Source: JAWOJF01 sp046481785 (GTDB lineage Bacteria; Bacteroidota; Ignavibacteria; Ignavibacteriales; Ignavibacteriaceae). Taken from it: a DNA stretch of 38,929 nt. Numbering within the stretch: the first letter of the stretch is position 1; every line of letters starts with the position of its first letter. Positions 10,201 to 17,489 of the stretch are shown here, piece after piece. A model generated the notes under the pieces. It did not search any database. It saw only the letters and a list, made by a program, of their open reading frames with translations, and was not told where the DNA came from. The translations under genes were made by a program, and so were the position numbers. The DNA lies in the NCBI GenBank assembly GCA_046481785.1, contig JAWOJF010000202.1:1-38929 (forward strand), given 5' to 3'.

Positions 10201-10877
10201 GTTTTGATTTTAAACAGCGTTCTGAAGAAGTCCATTCATTAAAACAACAGATAAAAAATCTGGGACCAATAAACCTGCTTGCATATTCGGAATTTGAGGA
10301 AGAAAAAGAGCGTTTGGATTTTCTTACCAGGCAGAGAAATGACCTGATTGAGTCTGAAAAAGATATTGTAAAAACTATTGATGAAATAAATACTACTGCT
10401 CAGACGCAGTTTATGGAGACGTTTGAAAAGATACGCGGGCACTTTATAAATATATTCAGGGGGTTATTCAATCCCGGTGATGAAGCTGATTTAAAAATTG
10501 AAGAAAACGCTGATCCCCTTGAGGCTAAAATTGAAATAATAGCTAAGCCAAAAGGTAAAAGGCCAACTTCTATCGAACTGCTTTCGGGAGGTGAAAAAAC
10601 TTTAACAGCTATCGCACTTCTGTTTGCAATTTATCTTGTTAAACCAAGCCCTTTCTGTATTCTTGATGAAATTGATGCGCCTCTTGATGATGCAAATATT
10701 GACCGCTTTACTAAAATTATTAAAGATTTTAGTAATGATACTCAATTTATAATTGTTACGCATAACAAAAGGACAATGGAAGCTGCTGAAACACTTTATG
10801 GTGTAACTATGCAGGAAGAGGGAATTTCCAAACTGGTTAGCGTTAGATTTAACGAGGAATTTAATCTTGTTTCTTAA
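7284..10877 (+). CDS. smc: Chromosome segregation protein SMC
   Basis: The ATPase core of the bacterial condensin, acting with ScpA/ScpB on the nucleoid. The 1197-residue length is typical. Visible parts: Walker A GPNGCGKT (31-38), long coiled coils (about 160-500 and 660-1000, rich in E/K/L heptads), a hinge around 505-650 (NLEGVSKGAKFLL), the ABC signature LLSGGEKTL (near 1100) and Walker B CILDEIDAPLDDAN. The start is TTG at 7284, one base after the GH2-like gene stop; MYLSKLEILGFKSF from this codon matches the usual SMC N-terminus, so the TTG start is well supported. The last codons overlap the proposed start of the next gene. scpA and scpB are not in view. Confidence 0.96.
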   Translation: MYLSKLEILGFKSFAQKTNVTFNKGVTSIVGPNGCGKTNIVDAIRWCLGEQRSGALRSDKMENVIFNGTATKKPMGMAEVSLVIENSKGILPTEYSEVTITRRIFRSGESEYLLNKNICRLKDITNLFMDTGIGSNAYSVIELKMVETILSSKAEERRTMFEEAAGVNKYKLRRRLALRKLDEVKSDLTRVNDIVSEVEKKVNSLERQAKRADKYNKISSTLRELELDLAERELAFFNIRKEDAKNRKEENFRKKLILESELAKLEDEVKGIKDELTATEYALKSKRADLTAQTERIYNVQKNISVSEERKKSLEGNILRYKQELEELNYQLKETEELIEESSVIIDDITNKLTAKDLEKNSTGLSVNEYKDSLEEKRNNLKTQRELLLDKFKEITNKENDLSNISKSLEAKNESISKLNERIQAFSNNIAKVVGYIEELDQEKSDTEKRLAEAELIYTRKQREKEELEKELNSLRKKELDEKSIINAIKDKINFIQTLIDNLEGVSKGAKFLLESGNWSKGDKTLLAHIGNSSEEYRFAIEAALKNNLNNILVESLEDLKNGLEYLKQSESGKASFFITELNYKKKKGLVARLQEYSLNKKRKTVKKETGFLGWANEFIISEDKWKSSFIKLLNNTIITDTLDSAFDLSRKYTEFNYATLNGDYIDSSGVIEGGSAPRLDDTLFGRKQLLENLKKEFPQREAGLEKLRLKITATEEKINEIDLKVLSERGRMLINDLANVEKQIAQFEYEKKKASDETEKARQEIQELATQSNRLDNERSSLSDLLEAQKAEKEKADEMMSRLEEEFRNYEDEFNAIVEKQNKINLELERLSGEKKNTENAIMRAQNTIETITKSITKREFDITTSEEEEVSLQNLIEEKKNEFDDLDSEKGALVLQEADIDSKYRAIRAQINNIENRLSQVRKERESVSEEIHSTEMKLSELGMKISNLQSNIYETYSLSIETKSFDDLDSFDFKQRSEEVHSLKQQIKNLGPINLLAYSEFEEEKERLDFLTRQRNDLIESEKDIVKTIDEINTTAQTQFMETFEKIRGHFINIFRGLFNPGDEADLKIEENADPLEAKIEIIAKPKGKRPTSIELLSGGEKTLTAIALLFAIYLVKPSPFCILDEIDAPLDDANIDRFTKIIKDFSNDTQFIIVTHNKRTMEAAETLYGVTMQEEGISKLVSVRFNEEFNLVS

Positions 10878-12882
10878 TGTTTCTTATGCAGATCTGAATC
10901 TTCTTGAAAATCAGGAAAACTTCCGCCTCCTGTGGTATGCAGGGTTTTTCTTTTTCTTCTTCTTTATTTTCTGCGGAGGTTCGTTTGCTCAATGGGTTAA
11001 TAACCCATCCTTAAATACAAGGCTTGTAGTTGATGCTGTTGCTCCCGTAAATATCTCCTCGGTTGAGGATTTAAAAGGCGGGGCATTTATAGTCTGGGAA
11101 GAAAATAATGCGACTTTCCAGGATGAAGTTTTTTTTCTGCATGTTGATGGAAATGGAAAAGTAAGTTTCAGGGCTGACGGCAAAAAGATTTCAAATAATT
11201 TTGGAGCTAAAAGTAATCCCGTTGCTGCTTTTAATACTCCTAATACTGCTGTTGTTGTGTATAAAGATTTTACCTACAGGGAGTCTGGTGATCTGTTCAT
11301 TCAAAAGGTATTAAATAACGGTAATCTCCTGTGGGGAGAATCAGGAGTAAGATTAACCGCTACTGATAATGAATTAAGCGCTTATTCAGCTTCATCAGAC
11401 ATGAATGGTAATGTTTATGTCTCTTATCTGTCGCGCAGTGTAAATCTTGATAAAGAATTTCAGCTTTCAATGCAGAAGATCGATCCTTCCGGAAAAATTA
11501 TTTTTAATACCGGCGGCGTAACTGTATATTCTTCAGATAACAGTATTACACAGCCTGATATAGTTACCGATGAAAATGGCGGAGCTGTACTTTTCTGGCT
11601 GGAGAACCGGGATAATAAATCAGTTATCTACGCGCAAAGAATTGATTCAACCGGCAAAGGAACCTGGGGAACAAAGCCGATGAATATTTCCGGTATTGCT
11701 AAAAGCGTAATTTCATTTTCAGCTAAAGCTACAGATTATGGTTCAATCTATGTTGCATGGCAGTTACAAAATACCGATAAAGATATTTACCACCAGCTCA
11801 TTAGTACTTCGGGAAACATCATGTGGAATGCAGGTGGACTATTAGCAACAGATCAAAAAGGAGATCAGGTTAATCCGCAGGTTTTAACTGAAGATTCTAC
11901 AATTATTTTAAGCTGGACTAACGAAATTGATAATGACAGGAATGTTTTTATTCAAAAGTACAACCAGCAGGGAAATACCTTCTGGGGAAATGAAGGTTTT
12001 CCTGTAATTAATTTAAATGGCGCCCAGTTTGGTCAAAAGCTGATAAGTGACGGAAAAGGCGGGGCTATAGTTGCATGGATTGACCGCAGAGTAGATTCTG
12101 TACGCGGAAATATTTATGCACAAAGAATTACTTCCGCCGGTAAAACGGCATGGAATGAATCTGCAATTCCTGTGGCTTTTAGTGATAATACTGAAAAAAG
12201 CTATCTGTCTGTAGTATCGGATAAACGGGGCGGTGCTATTTTTATCTTCAGAGATAAACGTGACGGTAAAGGTGAAATTTACGGACAGAAAATATTTAAT
12301 ACGGGAACATATGTTTCGCAAATTATTGGTTTTAGTGCTGAAACCAGGAATGATTCGGTAAAGATATCGTGGTACTCTGCCAATGAAATGGGTGAAACTC
12401 AATATGATATTGAAAGGACTACTCAGTCAGATTCATCCAGCACCGCATGGGAGCTGATTGGAACAGTCTATTCGGACGGTGAAAGTGCAGCTAATTTTTT
12501 TGAATATTATGACAAACCTGATGTTGCCGGAACAATTTATTACCGGGTTATTCAGAGCGATGATAAAGGAAACTTCCAGCCCTCAGATGTTGCCAGGCTG
12601 AATTATATTGGCGAAACCTCCGAGATGGTTGTTGCCCAGAATTCTCCAAATCCCTTTAGTGACGAAACTGTAATTGAGTTTTACCTTACAGAAGACAGTC
12701 ATGTTTCGGTTGAGTTTTTTAACAGCCGCATTGAGGAAGTTAAAAAAATTGAAGAGGTTTTTCCTGCAGGAAAAAATGAATTGAAATTTGCCGCCGATGG
12801 TTTGCAGCCTGGTATTTATTTTTACCGGTTTAAGGCAGGCAATTTTGTAGATGTAAAAAAAATGGTGATTACTAATAAGTGA
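10867..12882 (+). CDS. T9SS type A sorting domain protein, secreted, with repeat region
   Basis: A 671-residue secreted protein. A hydrophobic segment of consecutive phenylalanines (FFFFFFFIFCGGSFAQ) ends in a likely signal peptidase site after residue 42. About 420 residues of repeats follow, each carrying GGAVLFWLENRD- or GGAIVAWIDRR-like strands, suggesting a beta-propeller. Then comes a fibronectin-like region, and the C-terminus is a type IX secretion sorting domain: NSPNPFSDETVIEF through GIYFYRFKAG and KKMVITNK. The only usable in-frame start seen is TTG 10867, inside the smc 3' end, which makes the N-terminal region unusually long; the start is uncertain. Sorting domains of this kind direct export across the outer membrane and surface attachment. 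The cargo function is unknown. Confidence 0.85.
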   Translation: MFLNVSYADLNLLENQENFRLLWYAGFFFFFFFIFCGGSFAQWVNNPSLNTRLVVDAVAPVNISSVEDLKGGAFIVWEENNATFQDEVFFLHVDGNGKVSFRADGKKISNNFGAKSNPVAAFNTPNTAVVVYKDFTYRESGDLFIQKVLNNGNLLWGESGVRLTATDNELSAYSASSDMNGNVYVSYLSRSVNLDKEFQLSMQKIDPSGKIIFNTGGVTVYSSDNSITQPDIVTDENGGAVLFWLENRDNKSVIYAQRIDSTGKGTWGTKPMNISGIAKSVISFSAKATDYGSIYVAWQLQNTDKDIYHQLISTSGNIMWNAGGLLATDQKGDQVNPQVLTEDSTIILSWTNEIDNDRNVFIQKYNQQGNTFWGNEGFPVINLNGAQFGQKLISDGKGGAIVAWIDRRVDSVRGNIYAQRITSAGKTAWNESAIPVAFSDNTEKSYLSVVSDKRGGAIFIFRDKRDGKGEIYGQKIFNTGTYVSQIIGFSAETRNDSVKISWYSANEMGETQYDIERTTQSDSSSTAWELIGTVYSDGESAANFFEYYDKPDVAGTIYYRVIQSDDKGNFQPSDVARLNYIGETSEMVVAQNSPNPFSDETVIEFYLTEDSHVSVEFFNSRIEEVKKIEEVFPAGKNELKFAADGLQPGIYFYRFKAGNFVDVKKMVITNK

Positions 12883-12958
12883 GGAACCCACACACCTTAA
12901 TCCCCTCCCCGATGGAGAGGAAACAGATGTGCAGATTCGGTATAAAATAGAAGATACG

Positions 12959-13675
12959 ATGGATAAACAATTTAAAATATTTGTTGATTTTGACGGCACG
13001 ATTACTAAAAAAGATGTGGGTGATGCAATATTCCAGGAATTTGGAATAAGAGAAGAAGTTGATACAATTATCTCTGATTTATTAAGTGATAAAATATCTG
13101 CAAAGGAATGCTGGCTGTTACTTTGCGGCTCAATTAAAGATTTTGAAGTAAAAAAAATAAATGAGTTCATTGATAATATTGAGATTGATTCCACCTTTCA
13201 CGGGTTTAATGAATACTGCATTAAAAACGGTTTTGATGTATTTATCCTTAGCGATGGTTTTGATTATTACATAAACAGGATCTTTGACAGAGAAAAACTC
13301 AGTGATATAAAAGTGTTCTGCAATAAGCTTACAATTACAAGTGACAGGTTTATCCCGGAGTTTCCTTATGAAGATGAGGATTGCAGAACTTCTGCTAATT
13401 GCAAAAGAAACCATATTATAAGCAGCAGCAGTGATGAAGATTTTACTTTTTATATAGGTGACGGTAATTCGGATAAACATCCGGCACAGTATTGTGATTT
13501 TATCTTTGCTAAAAAAAGTCTGTTGAAATTTTGTGAGAAGGAAAGGATAACATATTTCCCTTATAAAGATTTTAATGACATAATTAAAAAGCTTCAAGAA
13601 TTAAAAAATAAAAAGCGGTTAAAAAAACGCCACCAGGCAGTTCTTAAACGCAGAGAAAGATATATGATTGAATAA
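12959..13675 (+). CDS. HAD-superfamily phosphatase, MtnX/phosphoserine phosphatase-like
   Basis: A 238-residue cytosolic HAD phosphatase when started at ATG 12959; a GTG ten codons upstream (12929) is possible but extends the protein beyond the usual start. Motif I is FVDFDGTIT with the nucleophilic Asp and DGT, motif II is ILSDGF, and the acidic motif is YIGDGNSDKHPAQ. A C-terminal basic helix (KKRLKKRHQAVLKRRERY) is an addition. The fold resembles the HAD-IB/MtnX group (2-hydroxy-3-keto-5-methylthiopentenyl-1-phosphate phosphatase). No other methionine-salvage gene is nearby, so the substrate is open. It is separated from the next gene by two palindromic repeats. Confidence 0.8.
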   Translation: MDKQFKIFVDFDGTITKKDVGDAIFQEFGIREEVDTIISDLLSDKISAKECWLLLCGSIKDFEVKKINEFIDNIEIDSTFHGFNEYCIKNGFDVFILSDGFDYYINRIFDREKLSDIKVFCNKLTITSDRFIPEFPYEDEDCRTSANCKRNHIISSSSDEDFTFYIGDGNSDKHPAQYCDFIFAKKSLLKFCEKERITYFPYKDFNDIIKKLQELKNKKRLKKRHQAVLKRRERYMIE

Positions 13676-13693
13676 ACTGTAACCCGGTTGCAG

Positions 13694-13739
13694 CACAGGC
13701 TTTAGCCTGTGAAAACTGTAACACAGGCTTTAGCCTGTG
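13694..13739. repeat. Two copies of the 18-bp palindrome CACAGGCTTTAGCCTGTG
   Basis: Perfect copies at 13694-13711 and 13722-13739 in the gap before the methyltransferase gene. Each has 8-bp inverted arms around a TT centre and a flanking GCA or GTAA. The same element recurs at 29256-29374, 35816 and 35999, always between genes. Confidence 0.85.
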
Positions 13740-13765
13740 AAGAAATAAAAAACATATAGATGTAA

Positions 13766-14353
13766 ATGGAAAAAATATCAGAAAAATTTTTTAAGTACAG
13801 GAGTTACACTCCTATACCATTTGTAATAGTAATGATGCTGTTCGCCAATCCAAATATTTGGAGTTTAATAGCGGGTATTATTATTGCATTTATCGGTGAG
13901 TTGATCCGCCTGTGGGGCGTAAGCTGGGCAGGCAGCGAAACAAGGACAACAGGAACAGTAGGCGGTTCCTTTTTAATTACAAGCGGACCTTTCGGACATG
14001 TACGCAACCCTCTTTATGTGGGTAATATTCTTATGTATACTGGTCTGGGTGTAATGTCCTATGCATTATTTCCATGGCTGCAGATTGCCGGTTTAATCTT
14101 TTTTATTGTGCAGTATTACTACATAATAAAAGAGGAAGAGGGTTACTTAAGAAAAACTTTTGGTGATGAATTTGAAAAATATGTTAAAAATGTCCCCCGG
14201 TTTTTTCCCAGGATATCAGCATATAAATCTGGCAGAGCTCAGCAGCCGCCGTTTAATTTTAAAGCCGGCAGACGTTCTGAAAGAAGAAGTTTTCAGGCAT
14301 TTGCAATTGTTGCATTAACTATAATCCTTATATGGTTTATAAGAAGATTTTAA
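13766..14353 (+). CDS. Isoprenylcysteine/phospholipid-type membrane methyltransferase
   Basis: A 195-residue integral membrane protein with about four to five hydrophobic helices. It is of the ICMT/PEMT family, which uses S-adenosylmethionine to methylate lipids or other membrane substrates. Family signatures seen are GPFGHVRNPLYVGN around residues 74-87 and the C-terminal EEEGYLRKTFGDEFEKY plus VPRFFPR. Its stop (14351-14353) abuts the lpxB start with no gap, so it heads the lipid A gene string. This suggests an envelope lipid as substrate, but the actual acceptor cannot be read from sequence. The residues after about 150 are basic (GRRSERR), followed by a last hydrophobic segment. Confidence 0.85.
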   Translation: MEKISEKFFKYRSYTPIPFVIVMMLFANPNIWSLIAGIIIAFIGELIRLWGVSWAGSETRTTGTVGGSFLITSGPFGHVRNPLYVGNILMYTGLGVMSYALFPWLQIAGLIFFIVQYYYIIKEEEGYLRKTFGDEFEKYVKNVPRFFPRISAYKSGRAQQPPFNFKAGRRSERRSFQAFAIVALTIILIWFIRRF

Positions 14354-15499
14354 ATGATAAATAAAGAAGCAAATAATATTATGATTATTGCCGGCGAAGT
14401 ATCGGGCGATCTGCATGGCGCTTCTTTAATTACAGAATTAAAACGGATAGACAGTACAATAGATATTTGCGGAATAGGCGGAGATAAGATGAAGGCCGCC
14501 GGTATGCAGTTGATTTATCATATAGATAGAATGGCATTCCTCGGTTTTGTTGAGGTGGTTAAGCATATACCATTTATTAAAAAAGTACAGAGACAACTGA
14601 TTGATACTGTTATACAAAGAGGCATAAAAACCGTTGTGCTTATCGATTATCCCGGTTTTAATTTAAGCATTGCAAAAAGGCTGAAGGAACTGGGAATTAA
14701 AATCATCTATTATATATCACCTCAGATATGGGCATGGGGTGCAGGCAGAATAAATAAAATTAAAACGCTTGTTGATAAAATGCTTGTTGTCTTTCCATTT
14801 GAAGAAAAATTGTATAAGAATGCCGGGATACCGGTTGAGTATGTCGGCCATCCTCTTATTGAACAAACAGATGAGAAAAGCCTATTAGGCAGAGAAGAAC
14901 TTTACAAAAAATTTAACCTGGATATAAACAAGGAAATTTTATTGATACTTTCCGGGAGCAGGGAACACGAAGTTGAAAAAATCTTTCCTGAGGTTATAAA
15001 AGCAGCAACAAAACTTGCTGAAGAATATAATCTGCAGGTAGTTGTTGCCTGTTCCTCTAATATCAGTGAAAAAACTTTTTACAGGTTAACAGAGATCAAA
15101 GACTTTACAGTTATAAAAGACTATACTTATGATTTAATGAATTTTGCAAAGATCGGTATTATAAAATCAGGGACATCGACACTTGAAGCTGCTTTGTTCG
15201 GGCTCCCGATGGTGATTGTTTATAAGACTACTCTTATTACCTATTTAATCGGCAGAAATCTTGTAAAGCTTAAAAACATCGGACTTGCAAATATAGTGGC
15301 AGGTAAAACAATTGTCCCTGAATTAATCCAGAAGCATGTTTCTGAAGAAACAATTTATAATGAATGCAAAAAGATTATTTCCGATGTTAATCTTTATAAT
15401 TCAATAAAAGAAAAGTTAAGAAGTATAAAAGCAACTCTCGGAAGCATTGGTGCATCTAAGAGAGCAGCAGAATCAATTTATGCAATAATGAACTCGTAG
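14354..15499 (+). CDS. lpxB: Lipid-A-disaccharide synthase
   Basis: Condenses UDP-2,3-diacylglucosamine with lipid X to form the lipid A disaccharide on the inner membrane face. The 381-residue length is standard. Diagnostic segments are MIIAGEVSGDLHGA near the N-terminus, YYISPQIWAWGAGRINKI, YVGHPL, LSGSREHEVEKIFPE and GTSTLEAALFGLPMVIVYK. It begins directly at the stop of the upstream methyltransferase and is followed after 40 bases by the DUF374 acyltransferase and then lpxK, a sensible lipid A operon. A palindromic repeat lies right after its stop. Confidence 0.96.
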   Translation: MINKEANNIMIIAGEVSGDLHGASLITELKRIDSTIDICGIGGDKMKAAGMQLIYHIDRMAFLGFVEVVKHIPFIKKVQRQLIDTVIQRGIKTVVLIDYPGFNLSIAKRLKELGIKIIYYISPQIWAWGAGRINKIKTLVDKMLVVFPFEEKLYKNAGIPVEYVGHPLIEQTDEKSLLGREELYKKFNLDINKEILLILSGSREHEVEKIFPEVIKAATKLAEEYNLQVVVACSSNISEKTFYRLTEIKDFTVIKDYTYDLMNFAKIGIIKSGTSTLEAALFGLPMVIVYKTTLITYLIGRNLVKLKNIGLANIVAGKTIVPELIQKHVSEETIYNECKKIISDVNLYNSIKEKLRSIKATLGSIGASKRAAESIYAIMNS

Positions 15500-15519
15500 C
15501 ACAGGTTATCGGCCTGTGC
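15499..15519. repeat. Variant of the CACAGGCT palindrome after lpxB
   Basis: GCACAGG and CCTGTGC form 7-bp arms around TTATCGG, a diverged copy of the 18-bp intergenic palindrome. It starts at the last base of the lpxB stop codon. It lies inside what is likely an operon, so it probably does not fully terminate transcription. Confidence 0.65.
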
Positions 15520-15539
15520 ATGCCTGAATATTAAATTTA

Positions 15540-16208
15540 ATGAAGCTTAAAAAGCTAAAACAGGATACCTTAAGATTTACCGGACAGATTGTTCTTTATA
15601 ATTTGATAAATGTTCTTTGTAAAACTTTAAGAATTACAATAAAAAATAAAAATGTAATTGATGAACTTGACCGGCAGAACCAGAAATATATTCTTGCATT
15701 CTGGCACGGCACAATGCTGCTTCCGTGGTTTGTGCACCGTGACAGAAACTTTACTGCCCTTATAAGTAAAAGTAAAGATGGCGACCTGCTTGCAAATATT
15801 CTGAAGAAGTGGAATTACGATGTTATAAGAGGTTCAAGCAGTACCGGGGGTGAAGTTGCCCTTGGAATAATGATTGACTATGCACGGAATGGTTATTCGG
15901 TTTCTGTAACACCCGATGGGCCGCGCGGACCGGAATTTAAAATGAAAGCCGGTGCTGTTATTACAGCAAAAAAAAGCGGACTGCCACTGGTACTTGCGGG
16001 TGTTGGATTTAATAAAAAAAGAAAGCTGAAAAGCTGGGATAAATTTCAGATCCCAAAGTTTTTCAGCAGGGCGGTGTTATTTTATTCAGAACCTGTTCAT
16101 GTTGATAAAAACCTGGATTATGATCAAACATCTGCCGTCATAAAAAAGTGTGAAGAAAAATTGAATGAGCTTCAGCAAAAAGCCGAAGTTTTTGAAGTAT
16201 ATGAATAA
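15540..16208 (+). CDS. DUF374 lysophospholipid acyltransferase-family protein
   Basis: A 222-residue acyltransferase-like protein of the DUF374 family, which replaces or supplements LpxL/LpxM-type late acyltransferases in some Gram-negative bacteria. Seen: ILAFWHGTMLLPW (HX4-type catalytic histidine region, residues 50-63), SKSKDGDLLA, VIRGSSSTGG and TPDGPRGPEFKMKAGA. An N-terminal hydrophobic stretch may bind the membrane. Position between lpxB and lpxK supports a role in acylating lipid A or its precursor; this is inferred from context. Its stop overlaps the lpxK start by one base (TAATG at 16206-16210). Confidence 0.87.
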   Translation: MKLKKLKQDTLRFTGQIVLYNLINVLCKTLRITIKNKNVIDELDRQNQKYILAFWHGTMLLPWFVHRDRNFTALISKSKDGDLLANILKKWNYDVIRGSSSTGGEVALGIMIDYARNGYSVSVTPDGPRGPEFKMKAGAVITAKKSGLPLVLAGVGFNKKRKLKSWDKFQIPKFFSRAVLFYSEPVHVDKNLDYDQTSAVIKKCEEKLNELQQKAEVFEVYE

Positions 16209-17251
16209 TGAATTTTTTACGAATAATATTATTTCCGTTTGTTCCTGTTTATGCAGCCGCTGTTGCATTACGGAACCTGTTCTTTGATAAGAATGTTTTT
16301 AAAGCCAAAAGTGTAACGGCAAAAATTATTTCTGTGGGAAATATTACAGTAGGCGGCTCGGGTAAAACACCGCTTGTTATATATCTCCTCAATCTGCTGA
16401 AAAAAGAAAACCGGAAACCGGGTGTATTAAGCCGCGGTTACGGGCGGAGTTCTTCAGGTTATATTTTTGTATCCGATGGAAAAAAGATTCTCACCACGGT
16501 AGAAGAATGCGGGGACGAAATATACCATACGGTGCTTGAATGTAAAGTACCGGCAGCAGTTTCAGAAAGCAGGGTACACGGCGCCGAACGGTTATTAAAA
16601 GATGCCGGTATTGATGTACTTGTACTGGATGACGCATTCCAGCACAGATGGATTAAGCGTAATGTTGATCTTGTTATATGCGAACAGCGCTTTTTAATTG
16701 AGGATAGTTTTATAAACCACTCGCTGCTTCCGGCAGGAAACCTGCGCGAAGGTTTTAGTGCTCTTAAAAGGGCAGATGCTGTCTTAATTAACAGGAAATT
16801 TTCAGAACCGGCACCTATCCCTGTAAAACTGGAAAAATATTTTAAGAATAAAAAAGTATTTACTGCTTGTTATCATTCCATTGGCTTTGTGGATGTTGTA
16901 AAGAAAAATGAATATACAATTGAGGAATTTATAGGTCAAAAAAGCCTGGTGGTTTCAGGAATTGCTAACCCGTTTTCTTTCCTTAATGCACTTCGTCAGA
17001 CAAAAGTAGACACTGAAAACAGGATGATATTCAGAGATCATAAAAATTATACACTGAAAGAGATACAGAACATCAGGAAGAAATTTTATGCCACTAATTC
17101 TCATTCGGTTGTTACAACCGAAAAGGATGCAGTAAAACTGATGCAGTTCTCCAGGGAACTTGATGATATTGATGTTTTTTATTTAAAAATCGAATTAAAA
17201 ATGGATGATACCGAGTCGTTCAAAAATTTTATTATTAACAACTTAAACTAA
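16208..17251 (+). CDS. lpxK: Tetraacyldisaccharide 4'-kinase
   Basis: Phosphorylates the 4' position of the lipid A disaccharide at the inner membrane. 347 residues, normal size. Seen: an N-terminal membrane-associated helix (FLRIILFPFVPVYAAAVALR), the P-loop VGNITVGGSGKTP (about residues 43-55), LSRGYGR, DDAFQHRW and TTEKDAVK. It is translationally coupled to the DUF374 gene. It closes the lipid A string; the next 238 bases have no confident gene. Confidence 0.95.
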   Translation: MNFLRIILFPFVPVYAAAVALRNLFFDKNVFKAKSVTAKIISVGNITVGGSGKTPLVIYLLNLLKKENRKPGVLSRGYGRSSSGYIFVSDGKKILTTVEECGDEIYHTVLECKVPAAVSESRVHGAERLLKDAGIDVLVLDDAFQHRWIKRNVDLVICEQRFLIEDSFINHSLLPAGNLREGFSALKRADAVLINRKFSEPAPIPVKLEKYFKNKKVFTACYHSIGFVDVVKKNEYTIEEFIGQKSLVVSGIANPFSFLNALRQTKVDTENRMIFRDHKNYTLKEIQNIRKKFYATNSHSVVTTEKDAVKLMQFSRELDDIDVFYLKIELKMDDTESFKNFIINNLN

Positions 17252-17489
17252 AAAAGAAAAGAAAGGGGAAAGGAAAAATGAATTATCTATGTGCACCTGG
17301 TTAGTCTGATAATAAAGTTATATTTCTACCCATGCCAATAGCTTTAACGGAGGAGTTGTTTCAAAAGAACATAAGGGATGAAATATTAAATGTTATAAAG
17401 ATTAAACAAAAACTAATTGAGATGCCCAGGTTGAGCATGCTCAAAAATTATTAAAACAAAAATTACGATATATTGGAGGAAAAAAATAA
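17252..17489 (+). other. Gap before ppdK with a doubtful 40-codon ORF
   Basis: The gap holds a possible ATG ORF at 17332-17454 (begins MPIALTEELFQKNIRDEIL, ends MLKNY). It is not recognised, lacks a clear ribosome-binding site and may be a fragment of an older gene, since its frame stays open upstream to a stop near 17302. The last 15 bases contain GGAGG at 17475-17479, a strong ribosome-binding site ten bases before the ppdK ATG. No promoter is convincingly seen. Confidence 0.35.

Noticed and set aside
17332..17454. 40-codon ORF before ppdK as a real small gene
   Set aside because: No ribosome-binding site and no recognised family; kept only as a doubtful item in the gap description.
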